Assembly (NCBI RefSeq): GCF_037976825.1
Contig: NZ_CP150269.1
Span: 2,369,501-2,433,500, forward strand
Reading direction: 5' to 3'
DNA: 64,000 bases
Source: Paenibacillus sp. FSL K6-1330
GTDB lineage: Bacteria; Bacillota; Bacilli; Paenibacillales; Paenibacillaceae
Position numbers and translations under genes: made by a program. How positions within the stretch are numbered: the first letter of the stretch is position 1; each line of letters opens with the position of its first letter. Positions 1 to 8,404 of the stretch are shown piece after piece. The notes beneath the pieces were generated by a model. That model made no database searches. It saw only the letters and a program-made list of their open reading frames with translations, and was not told the DNA's origin.

Positions 1-1190
1 TTGGAGTTGGATCTGCCGACTCGGAGGGAATTCGCAAAGGTGCAATTGTAGATATCGACCAGACCGTACAATCCATTCGCAGCGCTGTTGATCATGCGGA
101 GCGTATGGTCGGTATTCAAATATCCGAAGTATATGTCGGCATTTCTGGAAATCATATCGGACTTCAATCCAGCCATGGAGTTGTGGCAGTATCGAACGAG
201 GATCGCGAAATTGGTGAAGAGGACATCGACCGCGTGCTGAAAGCAGCGGAAGTCGTGGCGCTTCCTCCGGATCGTGAAATTATCGATGTGGTTGCTAAAC
301 AGTTTGTAGTTGACGGTTTGGAAGGAATCTCTGATCCGCGAGGAATGATCGGCGTAAGACTGGAAGTTGAAGCGACGATTATTACTGGCGCCAAAACGGC
401 AATACATAACCTGTTACGTTGTGTGGAGAAATCAGGCCTGAAAGTAAAGGATCTGGTGCTGATTCCGCTTGGTGCCGGACAGCTATCCTTGTCCAAGGAC
501 GAGAAAACGATGGGTTCGGTGCTGGTTGACGTCGGGGCGGGCTCAACCACGTTGGCTGTGTTCGAGGGAGGCAGTATTGCCGCAACTTCGACGCTCCCGG
601 TTGGTGGAGATTTCGTTACGAATGATATCGCTTATGGCCTGCGAACGCTAACGGATCAAGCAGAGAAGGTTAAGCTGAAGTACGGATGCGCGCTGATCGA
701 GAGTGCCGCACACGAAGTAACGTTTAAAGTAACGAGAATTGGAAGCAATGTGGACAAGGAGTTCACCCAAGAAGATCTGGCAGCTATCATAGAACCTCGC
801 GTTCAGGAAATTTTCCAATTGGTGCGCCAAGAAATTAAGCGCTTGGGTTACAGTGAGCTTCCTGGTGGTTATATACTTACTGGGGGCACTATGTCCATGC
901 CTGGTGTGCTGCAGGTGGCACAAAATGAGCTGGCGACTTCCGTACGGATTGCGGTTCCCGATTTCATCGGTGTTCGTGATCCGGGATACTGCAGCGGAGT
1001 CGGCATCCTCCATAATGCAATCCGGAATGTACGTGTACGCAATACAGGAGGAAGCAACAACAGCAGCGGAAATAGCAAGAAACCGGTGAACCGCGCTAAG
1101 CAGCAAAATCCTGTCGCAGCAACTCAGGAGACCAGCCAGAAGCCGGGATTTATTGAACGCTTGAAAAAGATGTTCAGCGAGTTTATATAG
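1..1190 (+). CDS. ftsA: Cell division protein FtsA (5' truncated)
   Basis: FtsA is the actin-like ATPase that anchors FtsZ filaments to the membrane. The reading frame is open from base 3 at the left edge (GVGSADSEGIRKG..., typical of the FtsA N-terminal third), so the true start lies outside the window. Actin-fold phosphate-binding signatures are visible (VDVGAGSTTLAVF and LTGGTMSMPGV). The C-terminus is a Ser/Asn/Gln-rich linker followed by GFIERLKKMFSEFI, an amphipathic membrane-targeting helix as expected for FtsA. It lies 57 bp upstream of ftsZ in the same direction, the standard ftsAZ operon. Identification is very secure; only the N-terminus is missing. Confidence 0.97.
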   Translation, partial: GVGSADSEGIRKGAIVDIDQTVQSIRSAVDHAERMVGIQISEVYVGISGNHIGLQSSHGVVAVSNEDREIGEEDIDRVLKAAEVVALPPDREIIDVVAKQFVVDGLEGISDPRGMIGVRLEVEATIITGAKTAIHNLLRCVEKSGLKVKDLVLIPLGAGQLSLSKDEKTMGSVLVDVGAGSTTLAVFEGGSIAATSTLPVGGDFVTNDIAYGLRTLTDQAEKVKLKYGCALIESAAHEVTFKVTRIGSNVDKEFTQEDLAAIIEPRVQEIFQLVRQEIKRLGYSELPGGYILTGGTMSMPGVLQVAQNELATSVRIAVPDFIGVRDPGYCSGVGILHNAIRNVRVRNTGGSNNSSGNSKKPVNRAKQQNPVAATQETSQKPGFIERLKKMFSEFI

Positions 1191-1247
1191 CGGATTCATT
1201 CGACTGTGGACGTGCCATCCACGCACATTGAGGGGGAGATGGATTAG

Positions 1248-2378
1248 ATGTTGGAATTTGATTTTGAAATGGAGAGCTTAGCTCAAATAAAAGTAATCGG
1301 AGTAGGTGGCGGCGGAAGCAACGCCGTTAACCGAATGATTGAGAATGGTGTGCAGGGTGTTGAATTTATTACAGTCAATACGGATGCTCAGGCACTCCAC
1401 CTTGCCAAATCAGAACATAAACTGCAAATCGGGGATAAGCTGACTCGCGGTCTTGGTGCCGGCGCCAATCCTGACGTAGGCAAGAAGGCTGCGGAAGAAT
1501 CCCGCGATTTGATCATGAACACCCTGAAGGGTGCCGATATGGTATTCGTTACGGCCGGTATGGGTGGCGGAACCGGAACGGGTGCTGCACCTGTCATTGC
1601 TGAAATCGCAAAGGAATGCGGTGCACTGACCGTAGGCGTGGTGACTCGACCGTTTACCTTCGAAGGCCGCAAGCGTGCTTCCCAAGCGGAGCTTGGCATT
1701 GAAGCATTGAAAGAGAAAGTGGATACACTCATCGTCATTCCGAATGATCGCTTGCTGGAGATCGTGGATAAGAAGACACCGATGCTGGAAGCGTTCCGAG
1801 AAGCTGATAACGTATTGCGCCAGGCCGTTCAGGGCATTTCTGATCTGATCCAAGTGCCGGGTCTGATCAACCTTGACTTTGCCGACGTGAAAACGATCAT
1901 GACAGAACGTGGCTCGGCCCTGATGGGTATTGGACTGGCTACTGGTGAGAACCGTGCCTCCGAGGCTGCCCGCAAGGCAATCATGAGCCCACTGCTGGAA
2001 ACCTCTATCGAAGGTGCGCGTGGTGTGATCATGAACATTACGGGAGGAACCAATCTCTCCTTGTATGAAGTAAATGAAGCGGCCGAAATCGTAACTTCAG
2101 CTTCCGATCCGGAAGTGAACATGATCTTCGGTGCGATTATTGAGGAAAACATGAAGGATGAAATCAAAGTAACGGTTATCGCTACCGGCTTTGAAGGCAA
2201 ACCTGCTCCAATCCCTCCTGGACGTCGTCCTGTGCCTCAAGAGGAACAGCAGCAACAACAACAGCAGTCGGCAACGGACAAGAGTAATGTGAATCTGAAG
2301 CCATTTGGCAACCAGAACAGCAATGATCAGCTTGATATTCCCACTTTCCTTCGCAATCGTTCCCGCAATAATGATTAA
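1248..2378 (+). CDS. ftsZ: Cell division protein FtsZ
   Basis: FtsZ is the tubulin-like GTPase that polymerises into the Z ring at midcell. The protein has 376 residues, a usual length. The tubulin signature [10 protein letters not shown] lies at about residues 106-115, preceded by the N-terminal nucleotide loop [12 protein letters not shown]. After the GTPase core comes a Gln-rich flexible linker (EEQQQQQQQ) and then the conserved C-terminal peptide [10 protein letters not shown], which binds FtsA and SepF. The start is the ATG 8 nt after a GGGGGAG ribosome-binding site. It is the last gene of the ftsAZ unit, since an intrinsic terminator follows at once. Confidence 0.98.
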   Translation: MLEFDFEMESLAQIKVIGVGGGGSNAVNRMIENGVQGVEFITVNTDAQALHLAKSEHKLQIGDKLTRGLGAGANPDVGKKAAEESRDLIMNTLKGADMVFVTAGMGGGTGTGAAPVIAEIAKECGALTVGVVTRPFTFEGRKRASQAELGIEALKEKVDTLIVIPNDRLLEIVDKKTPMLEAFREADNVLRQAVQGISDLIQVPGLINLDFADVKTIMTERGSALMGIGLATGENRASEAARKAIMSPLLETSIEGARGVIMNITGGTNLSLYEVNEAAEIVTSASDPEVNMIFGAIIEENMKDEIKVTVIATGFEGKPAPIPPGRRPVPQEEQQQQQQQSATDKSNVNLKPFGNQNSNDQLDIPTFLRNRSRNND

Positions 2379-2382
2379 TATA

Positions 2383-2428
2383 AATAAGCCTGGGCTTCGT
2401 CATCATGATGAAGACAGGCTTATTTTTG
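2383..2428 (+). terminator. Intrinsic terminator after ftsZ
   Basis: A perfect 11-bp inverted repeat (aaataagcctg / caggcttattt) with a partly self-complementary loop ends in a T-run. It begins 5 bp after the ftsZ stop codon and separates ftsAZ from the spoIIG operon. Confidence 0.85.
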
Positions 2429-2628
2429 TATTCAAACCTCGTTCTCTTCCTTTTGTTTCATTTGTAGGATCATACAGCTAATGCTGTCACACTTTCACGA
2501 ATAAGAACCCGCCGATGGGTAAATACCGCAGAATTTAAGGATATTCCCCAAGCTTTCCTTCCAAGATAGAGATTGCTGATAACGCCAAGTGGCTGCTCTT
2601 GGTTCGGGTCTTTTAAAAACTGCCCTTC

Positions 2629-2696
2629 ATCGACAAAAAAAGTCTATAAACCGCCCACAGGTTTAGACAGACTTTGAATTCTATTCTTCTTATACT
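2629..2696 (+). promoter_or_regulatory. Putative Spo0A-controlled spoIIG promoter
   Basis: ATCGACAAA at 2629-2637 matches 8 of 9 bases of the reverse-complemented Spo0A box (TTCGACAAA). TTAGACAGA at 2663-2671 matches 7 of 9. A perfect sigma-A -10 hexamer TATACT lies at 2691-2696, and the best -35-like hexamer (TTAGAC, 2663-2668) sits 22 bp upstream. That abnormally long spacer with a Spo0A box over the -35 is the known architecture of the Bacillus subtilis spoIIG promoter. The boxes lie in or beside a hairpin (2639-2675). Assignment is by pattern only. Confidence 0.55.
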
Positions 2697-2761
2697 AGTA
2701 ACATCTCCCATTGCCCAGCAAACAACAGAAGGATAACCGAAGTCATTCTTCGACTAGGCAG

Positions 2762-3787
2762 GTGAACAACCTGGTTGTTTATATTGATCTCATATTTTTG
2801 GCAAACCTCGTCATTGACGGCATTTTGCTGGCTTTGACCGCCTGGATGCGCAGGGTTCGGCCAAGGTGGTGGAGACTTGCATTATCCTCTGTGGTAGGCG
2901 CACTGTATGTCGTCATGATGTTTGTCCCGCAGCTGTCATTTTTGTTTACCTTTCTCATCAAATTTGGACTTTCGTTGATCATGTTATGGATAGCTTTCGG
3001 CTTTGCAAGTTTACAGAGTTATCTGCGGAATTTGGGAGCATTTTATATGGTGAATTTTGCCGCGGCCGGAGGCATTATCGGTGTTCATTACTTGGTCCAA
3101 AATTCGGGAGAATTGTTCAGCGGGATATGGTATACGACGTCGGGAGGGCTATCGTTTGAATTGAAGGTGGGATTCTGGTTTGCGTGCATTACCTTTTTTG
3201 TAGTTGTATTCGCGTTTAAAGCCGTTCAGACCACGAAACGTAAAACCGAGAACCGGGAAGCCTTATTGGGAGAGGTGTCCGTATGGATCGGCAGCGCCAA
3301 AATATGCTGTGTGGGGCTCCTGGATACAGGTAACCAATTGAGTGATCCCTTAACGCGCACACCGGTTATGGTGATGGAAGCAGCACTGTGGGAAGCCCAC
3401 CTGCCCCAGGGATGGAGTAAACAGTTGATGGAGGGGGAACCGGACAAATTAATCATGGGGCTGGAGGCAGAGGAATTTGAATGGCAAGACCGTCTGCGGC
3501 TTGTTCCGTATCGCGGTGTTAACCGGGGGGCTGCCTTCATGCTCGCGCTAAAGCCCGACATGGTACGGATCGAACTGGGAGGATTTGAATATTCGGCATC
3601 CAAAGTGTTGATTGGTCTTGATGGCGGGACGCTCTCGGGTGACAGGGCATACAGGGCCATCATACATCCGGCGTTGACGGAAGGAGAAGGTACCCCGAAG
3701 ATGAATGGACATTCTACCGAAATGGGCGCTTCATCGCTCAATGGAGGAACCGGTCCGGAATCAGGTGAAGCCGAGAATGCAGGATGA
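2762..3787 (+). CDS. spoIIGA: Sporulation sigma-E processing peptidase SpoIIGA
   Basis: SpoIIGA is the septal-membrane aspartic protease that removes the pro-sequence of sigma-E in the mother cell after a signal from the forespore. The N-terminal half carries five hydrophobic segments (starting VVYIDLIFLANLVIDGILLAL). The C-terminal half holds the protease motif LLDTGNQL, with catalytic Asp at about residue 188. I chose the GTG at 2762 because the family begins at this point and because the upstream alternative, TTG at 2711, would sit almost on the predicted transcription start. The ribosome-binding site (AGG, close to the GTG) is weak, so the start is uncertain. A Ser/Gly-rich tail of about 30 residues is unusual. 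It is followed by sigE, its substrate. Confidence 0.93.
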   Translation: MNNLVVYIDLIFLANLVIDGILLALTAWMRRVRPRWWRLALSSVVGALYVVMMFVPQLSFLFTFLIKFGLSLIMLWIAFGFASLQSYLRNLGAFYMVNFAAAGGIIGVHYLVQNSGELFSGIWYTTSGGLSFELKVGFWFACITFFVVVFAFKAVQTTKRKTENREALLGEVSVWIGSAKICCVGLLDTGNQLSDPLTRTPVMVMEAALWEAHLPQGWSKQLMEGEPDKLIMGLEAEEFEWQDRLRLVPYRGVNRGAAFMLALKPDMVRIELGGFEYSASKVLIGLDGGTLSGDRAYRAIIHPALTEGEGTPKMNGHSTEMGASSLNGGTGPESGEAENAG

Positions 3788-3958
3788 TAACGGTGAAGCC
3801 ATTTTCATAGTGCTCGCATGCTGCCGTCCTTGCAGCGAACCGCATGGATAAGTCTTTGAAAACCTTTATGACATTTCCAATGCATGCCGAACTAGAAGAA
3901 TGAAAATTACGCTATGAAGTCAGTTATCCCTACGGGAAAACGTTTAGGAGGATAAGAG

Positions 3959-4681
3959 ATGCCCGTTAAATGGAGATTAGCATTGCAGCTGCAGTATTAT
4001 CGCGTACTTTTTTTGCTAGGCCTGAAGAGTCAGGAAATCTACTATATCGGAGGAAGCGAGGCGCTCCCGCCGCCGCTTACAAAAGAGGAAGAGGAGTTCT
4101 TGCTCAAGAAGCTGCCTACAGGTGATGCGGCCACCCGTGCCATGCTTATCGAACGTAACCTGCGTCTGGTTGTTTACATTGCCCGCAAGTTCGAGAACAC
4201 CGGCATTAACATCGAGGATTTGGTATCGATTGGTGCCATCGGTTTGATTAAAGCGGTGAATACGTTTGACCCGGAGAAAAAAATCAAGTTGGCTACATAC
4301 GCCTCGCGCTGCATTGAGAACGAAATTTTGATGTATTTGCGCCGGAATAACAAAACCCGCAGCGAGGTTTCTTTTGACGAACCGCTGAATATCGATTGGG
4401 ACGGCAATGAATTGCTTCTGTCCGACGTATTGGGTACTGAGAATGACACCATTTACCGTAACATCGAGGAGCAGGTCGACCGGAAGCTGCTGCAAAAAGC
4501 ACTCGATAAATTAAGCGACCGGGAACGCATGATTATGGAGCTTCGTTTTGGCCTTCAGGACGGCGAGGAAAAGACGCAAAAAGACGTGGCAGATCTGCTT
4601 GGAATCTCACAATCCTACATTTCCCGATTGGAGAAGAGAATTATAAAGAGGCTCCGTAAAGAATTCAACAAGATGGTGTAA
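3959..4681 (+). CDS. sigE: RNA polymerase sporulation sigma factor SigE (pro-sigma-E)
   Basis: This is the early mother-cell sigma factor, made as an inactive precursor. The 240-residue protein begins with an amphipathic pro-sequence of roughly 27-29 residues ([22 protein letters not shown], then [10 protein letters not shown]), which the SpoIIGA encoded just upstream cleaves. Sigma-70 region 2 follows ([38 protein letters not shown]) and then region 4 with its helix-turn-helix ([22 protein letters not shown]). Similarity to B. subtilis SigE runs along the whole length. The ATG is preceded by an AGGAGG ribosome-binding site. The 171-bp gap after spoIIGA shows no terminator, so the two genes are probably co-transcribed. 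Confidence 0.98.
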   Translation: MPVKWRLALQLQYYRVLFLLGLKSQEIYYIGGSEALPPPLTKEEEEFLLKKLPTGDAATRAMLIERNLRLVVYIARKFENTGINIEDLVSIGAIGLIKAVNTFDPEKKIKLATYASRCIENEILMYLRRNNKTRSEVSFDEPLNIDWDGNELLLSDVLGTENDTIYRNIEEQVDRKLLQKALDKLSDRERMIMELRFGLQDGEEKTQKDVADLLGISQSYISRLEKRIIKRLRKEFNKMV

Positions 4682-4695
4682 CTGGAAATCGTAAG

Positions 4696-4723
4696 GAATA
4701 AAATAGCCCCCCTCGGAGATAAT
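4696..4723 (+). promoter_or_regulatory. Possible sigma-F/sigma-G type promoter before sigG
   Basis: GAATA (4696-4700) and GGAGATAAT (4715-4723), separated by 14 bp, resemble the forespore sigma-F consensus (-35 GnATA, -10 GGnnAnAnT). In B. subtilis spoIIIG (sigG) is transcribed from a sigma-F promoter at this place. The spacer is 1-2 bp shorter than usual, so this remains a candidate. Confidence 0.4.
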
Positions 4724-4758
4724 GTACAGTAATGTTTCTCCTTGGGAGGTTAGTCATC

Positions 4759-5541
4759 ATGACGCGAAACAAAGTTGAAATTTGTGGTGTGGATACGTCA
4801 AAACTGCCTGTTCTGACGAATGTGGAAATGAGGGAACTGTTTCATAATCTGCAGCAGAACAATGAACGATCGGCTCGAGAAAAACTGGTGAACGGCAACC
4901 TGAGACTGGTGCTCAGTGTCATCCAAAGGTTTAACAATCGGGGAGAGTTTGTTGATGATCTGTTTCAGGTAGGCTGCATCGGATTGATGAAAGCCATTGA
5001 CAATTTTGATTTATCGCAAAATGTTAAATTTTCCACGTATGCCGTACCGATGATTATCGGAGAAATACGTCGGTACTTAAGGGACAATAACCCGATTCGC
5101 GTCTCCCGATCACTGCGTGATATTGCTTACAAGGCGCTTCAGGTCAGGGATCAGCTGACAAATGCGAACTCGCGTGAACCGACGATTTTTGAAATTTCCG
5201 AAGCGCTGAACGTGCCCAAGGAAGACGTTGTTTTTGCACTTGATGCTATTCAGGATCCCGTTTCGCTGTTTGAGCCGATTTATCATGATGGTGGCGATCC
5301 GATATATGTGATGGATCAAATCAGTGATGATAAGAACAAAGATGTGTCCTGGATTGAGGAAATAGCCCTCCGGGAAGCGATGCACAAGCTCGGACAACGC
5401 GAGAAAATGATTTTATCCATGCGCTTTTATGAAGGCAAGACCCAGATGGAAGTTGCGGATGAAATCGGCATCTCCCAAGCTCAAGTGTCCCGCCTGGAGA
5501 AGTCAGCGATCAAGCAGATGCAGAAACACGTCAAAACGTAA
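4759..5541 (+). CDS. sigG: RNA polymerase sporulation sigma factor SigG
   Basis: This is the late forespore sigma factor. With the ATG at 4759 the product has 260 residues beginning MTRNKVEICGVDTSKLPVL, a N-terminus almost identical to B. subtilis SigG. A GGGAGG ribosome-binding site ends 10 nt upstream and rules out the in-frame ATG at 4732, which would place the ribosome-binding site inside the gene. Region 2 (NLRLVLSVIQRFNNRGEFVDDLFQVGC), region 3 (RVSRSLRDIAYKAL) and region 4 (TQMEVADEIGISQAQVSRLEK) are all present. It directly follows sigE, as in other Bacillales, and ends at a strong terminator. Confidence 0.98.
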   Translation: MTRNKVEICGVDTSKLPVLTNVEMRELFHNLQQNNERSAREKLVNGNLRLVLSVIQRFNNRGEFVDDLFQVGCIGLMKAIDNFDLSQNVKFSTYAVPMIIGEIRRYLRDNNPIRVSRSLRDIAYKALQVRDQLTNANSREPTIFEISEALNVPKEDVVFALDAIQDPVSLFEPIYHDGGDPIYVMDQISDDKNKDVSWIEEIALREAMHKLGQREKMILSMRFYEGKTQMEVADEIGISQAQVSRLEKSAIKQMQKHVKT

Positions 5542-5567
5542 GAAGACCAGCCATCAATCGAACAGAT

Positions 5568-5596
5568 AACGATCCCGTTCATGGGATCGTTTTTTT
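5568..5596 (+). terminator. Intrinsic terminator after sigG
   Basis: Perfect 9-bp stem aacgatccc / gggatcgtt with a 6-nt loop, followed by a run of T. It closes the spoIIG-sigG region. Confidence 0.9.
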
Positions 5597-5737
5597 AATT
5601 TTAAATAAGCTATTTTACCCAATCGGCTCATATATTGAACAGAGGGATATGGAATGAAAACGGATGGACGGCTAACCTTCAAATACATCTAAGGTGTGAT
5701 GTGCATGATACCTGATAATCAAATGGTGGGGAAAAAG

Positions 5738-6037
5738 ATGAAAATTTCCGATTTTCAAACGAAGGATGTTATTAATATCATTGATGGCAAGCGGCTCGGA
5801 CAGATCAGCGATCTGGAGCTGGACTTGCGGCAGGGCCGGATTGAAGCGATTGTGGTGCCAAGCTACGGTAAATTCATGGGGCTGTTCGGCGGCGGGAGCG
5901 ACCTGATCATTCCGTGGCGGAATATCGTCAAGATTGGCTCGGATGTCGTCCTTGTCAAAATGGAGGAATTGCGAAGAACGCCCGATGATCCGGAATCGGT
6001 GGAATACCTTGAACGACCGGACCGGCGATCCTTCTAA
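5738..6037 (+). CDS. ymxH: YlmC/YmxH family sporulation protein (PRC-barrel)
   Basis: A small PRC-barrel-like protein of 99 residues (MKISDFQTKDVINIIDGKRLGQISDLELDL..., then LIIPWRNIVKIGSDVVLV). The family is a conserved neighbour of sigG and pgeF in spore formers and is linked to sporulation, but its biochemical role is unknown. I start it at the ATG at 5738, preceded by GGTGGGG, because the homologous family begins with M(K/R)ISxxQTKDV. The in-frame ATG at 5696 would add 14 residues not seen in the family. It is the first gene of the run to divIVA; the previous gene is separated by a terminator. Confidence 0.9.
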   Translation: MKISDFQTKDVINIIDGKRLGQISDLELDLRQGRIEAIVVPSYGKFMGLFGGGSDLIIPWRNIVKIGSDVVLVKMEELRRTPDDPESVEYLERPDRRSF

Positions 6038-6100
6038 ACAGACGGATGGGTTAATGTGTCTCCGGCGTAGGTTTTCTGTTACACTGGTCATAGAGGTGGG

Positions 6101-6964
6101 ATGCTCATGGAACCGTTTGTTAGGCAGAATCAGCAGACACCGAGTCTGTTTGTGCTCGAAAAATGGAGTGGGGGATTGGGAAGCGCCGCACTCACGGCCG
6201 GTTTTACAGGCCGGCATGGCGGCGTTAGCCAGGCCCCCTATGATAGTTTGAATTTAGCCTTTCATGTCGGAGACGAGCCGGGTGACATTGTAGAGAACCG
6301 GAAACGGACCGCTACCGCGCTTGGCTTTTCTCTGGAAGACTGGACTTGCGGTGAACAGGTCCATGATGTTCAGATTGGCGTGGTTCATGATAAGGACAGA
6401 GGCAGAGGGAGCTTGGACCGGGCATCGGCTTTTCAAGATACGGACGGACTTGTAACCAATGTTCCCGGCGTTTTATTGACGTCCTTTTACGCGGACTGCG
6501 TGCCGCTTTATTTTTGGGATTCGGTTACGGGTGCTGTTGGTTTGGCACACGCCGGGTGGAAGGGGACCGTGGGAAGCATCGCTGAGAAAATGGTCGACAG
6601 GATGGCTGTGGAATACGGAAGTTTGCCTCAGCACATTCACGCAGCGATTGGTCCATCCATAGGCGAGTGCTGTTACGAGGTAGATGATCGGGTCATGGAT
6701 CGTGTCCGTGATATTGGAATCGGGGAGTTTATATCCGAGGAAGTTACAAATTCAGCTGTTTATATCGACAAGGGACACGGGAAATACATGCTGAACTTGA
6801 AAGAAATAAACAGACACATTATGATTAAAGCAGGAATATTGGCGGAACATATCGAATGTACATCATGGTGTACAAGCTGCAATCACGATCTGTTCTTCTC
6901 CTATCGTAAAGATGGAGGGACTACGGGTCGTATGGCGAGTTGGATCGGGATGAGAAAGAGGTGA
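6101..6964 (+). CDS. pgeF: Peptidoglycan editing factor PgeF (YlmD)
   Basis: PgeF is a cytoplasmic multicopper-oxidase-fold enzyme that prevents misincorporation of L-Ser instead of L-Ala in peptidoglycan precursors. It was formerly annotated as laccase or polyphenol oxidase. Diagnostic motifs are FYADCVPLYF, HAGWKGTVGSIA near residue 150 and CTSCNHDLFFSYRKDGGTTGR at the C-terminus, which supply the His/Cys metal ligands. Length is 287 residues, normal for the family. AGAGGTGG ends 7 nt before an in-frame ATG at 6107, so the protein may start two codons later than given. The stop overlaps the region where ylmE initiates, which implies translational coupling. Confidence 0.95.
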   Translation: MLMEPFVRQNQQTPSLFVLEKWSGGLGSAALTAGFTGRHGGVSQAPYDSLNLAFHVGDEPGDIVENRKRTATALGFSLEDWTCGEQVHDVQIGVVHDKDRGRGSLDRASAFQDTDGLVTNVPGVLLTSFYADCVPLYFWDSVTGAVGLAHAGWKGTVGSIAEKMVDRMAVEYGSLPQHIHAAIGPSIGECCYEVDDRVMDRVRDIGIGEFISEEVTNSAVYIDKGHGKYMLNLKEINRHIMIKAGILAEHIECTSWCTSCNHDLFFSYRKDGGTTGRMASWIGMRKR

Positions 6965-6972
6965 GTCGTCCC

Positions 6973-7662
6973 TTGAGTTTGAAGGAACGTATCGATCAAG
7001 TGGAACAGCGAATAACGGAGGCTTGCGCAAGAAGTGGCAGGGACCGAAATGATGTAAATATCATTGCGGTCACTAAATATGTCTCCTTGGATATGACAGC
7101 TTCGGTACTGGATCAGGGTCTGCAGCATATTGGCGAGAATCGCTGGCAGGATGCCCAGGCGAAGTGGGAAGCTCTTGGAGATCGCGGCACATGGCATTTC
7201 ATCGGCCATCTTCAGACTAATAAGGTCCGGGATGTCATTGATAAATTTCAATATATTCATTCGCTCGACCGCTTGTCCTTGGCCCATGAGCTGGAGAAGA
7301 GGGCTGCTGCGCTGAATCTGCAGGTATCCGCCTTTATGCAGGTCAATATCTCGGGTGAGGAATCCAAGTATGGCTTGCCTCCTGAGCAAGCAGCCGAGTT
7401 TTTGAAGGAAATCAACAGTCTTTCACACGTAAAGGTGACCGGACTCATGACCATGGCTCCATACGAATCGTCGGCGGAGCAGACGCGTCCTGTATTTCGT
7501 GGTTTAAGACAACTAAGAGATGAGCTGAACAAGCAGGCGCTTACGGCGGAGCCATTGACTGAATTGTCCATGGGCATGTCCAATGACTTTGAAGTAGCCA
7601 TAGAGGAAGGGGCGACCTGGGTGCGTCTCGGCTCGATTTTAGTAGGGAAAGAGGAGGATTGA
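6973..7662 (+). CDS. ylmE: YggS/YlmE family PLP-binding protein
   Basis: A pyridoxal-phosphate homeostasis protein of the YggS/PROSC family, a single TIM barrel without a known catalytic reaction. The PLP lysine lies in IIAVTKYVS (about residue 35). Further family motifs are GENRWQDAQAK, WHFIGHLQTNKV and LSMGMSNDFEVAIEEGATWVRLG. I chose TTG at 6973, 9 nt after GAGGTG. GTG at 6961 and ATG at 6940 are in-frame alternatives, but both have the ribosome-binding site too near or inside. The gene overlaps or abuts pgeF and is followed within 2 bp by sepF, typical of the dcw-distal cluster. Confidence 0.95.
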   Translation: MSLKERIDQVEQRITEACARSGRDRNDVNIIAVTKYVSLDMTASVLDQGLQHIGENRWQDAQAKWEALGDRGTWHFIGHLQTNKVRDVIDKFQYIHSLDRLSLAHELEKRAAALNLQVSAFMQVNISGEESKYGLPPEQAAEFLKEINSLSHVKVTGLMTMAPYESSAEQTRPVFRGLRQLRDELNKQALTAEPLTELSMGMSNDFEVAIEEGATWVRLGSILVGKEED

Positions 7663-7664
7663 CG

Positions 7665-8111
7665 ATGGGCGTGATGAACCGGTTTATGAATTTCTTGGGA
7701 CTGCAAGAGGAAGAAGAAGTTGTGGAACGCGAGGTTCTGGCCTCGCAGGATGAGCCGGTGGAGGCAACGCCGTTTGATCATCGGAAGAACCAAAAGAGCG
7801 GCAATATTGTCAGCATTCATTCACAGAAGAACGTTAAGGTGGTATTAGTGGAGCCTCGTTCATATGATGAAGCACAGGAGATTGCAGATCATCTGCGCTC
7901 CTTCCGAACCGTTGTGGTCAACCTGCAGCGTGTAAGGAATGATCAAGCGCTGCGCATTATCGATTTTCTAAGCGGAACCGTGTATGCGCTTAGCGGCGGA
8001 ATTTCAAAGGTGGGCGGGAACATCTTCCTATGCACGCCGGACACCGTGGAGATCCAAGGTTCAATCTCGGAGATTCTAGCGGACGAGCATGAATATAACA
8101 GAATGAGGTGA
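7665..8111 (+). CDS. sepF: Cell division protein SepF
   Basis: SepF is a membrane-associated division protein that binds the FtsZ C-terminus and forms arcs on the membrane. The 148-residue product has the N-terminal amphipathic membrane-binding helix (MGVMNRFMNFLGL), an acidic linker (EEEEVVERE), and the C-terminal SepF/DUF552 core (VVLVEPRSYDEAQEIADHL..., DFLSGTVYALSGGISKVGGNIFLCTP). The ATG at 7665 is preceded by a strong GAGGAGG 7 nt upstream; an in-frame TTG at 7659 is too close to it. It sits in the ylm run, where it is always found in Bacillales. Confidence 0.97.
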   Translation: MGVMNRFMNFLGLQEEEEVVEREVLASQDEPVEATPFDHRKNQKSGNIVSIHSQKNVKVVLVEPRSYDEAQEIADHLRSFRTVVVNLQRVRNDQALRIIDFLSGTVYALSGGISKVGGNIFLCTPDTVEIQGSISEILADEHEYNRMR

Positions 8112-8119
8112 TTTAGGCT

Positions 8120-8389
8120 TTGACCTACGAAATTTACAGTATAGTCGGAACGCTGTTCCAAATTTATTTTTATATGATCTTGGTCTACGTTTTAATGTCA
8201 TGGCTTCCGAACGTGAGAGAAAGCTTTATCGGTGAGCTGCTTGGCAAGTTAGTGGAGCCGTATCTATCACCTTTTCGCCGCTTCATTCCGCCGATCATGG
8301 GTATGATCGATATTTCCCCGATCGTCGCACTGTTTGTGCTTCAACTGGCACAGCGCGGCGTGTACGCTATTCTCGGATATTTCCTGTAA
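8120..8389 (+). CDS. ylmG: YggT family membrane protein YlmG
   Basis: A small integral membrane protein of 89 residues with two hydrophobic helices (FQIYFYMILVYVLMSWL and the C-terminal IDISPIVALFVLQLA) separated by the YggT signature VEPYLSPFRRFIPPIMGMIDISP. The family accompanies sepF in Firmicutes, cyanobacteria and plastids and is implicated in division or nucleoid positioning. The precise role is not established. The start is TTG, 9 nt after GAGGTG; there is no in-frame ATG nearby. It is tightly packed between sepF and ylmH. Confidence 0.92.
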   Translation: MTYEIYSIVGTLFQIYFYMILVYVLMSWLPNVRESFIGELLGKLVEPYLSPFRRFIPPIMGMIDISPIVALFVLQLAQRGVYAILGYFL

Positions 8390-8404
8390 GCAGGTGAATC
8401 AGCG

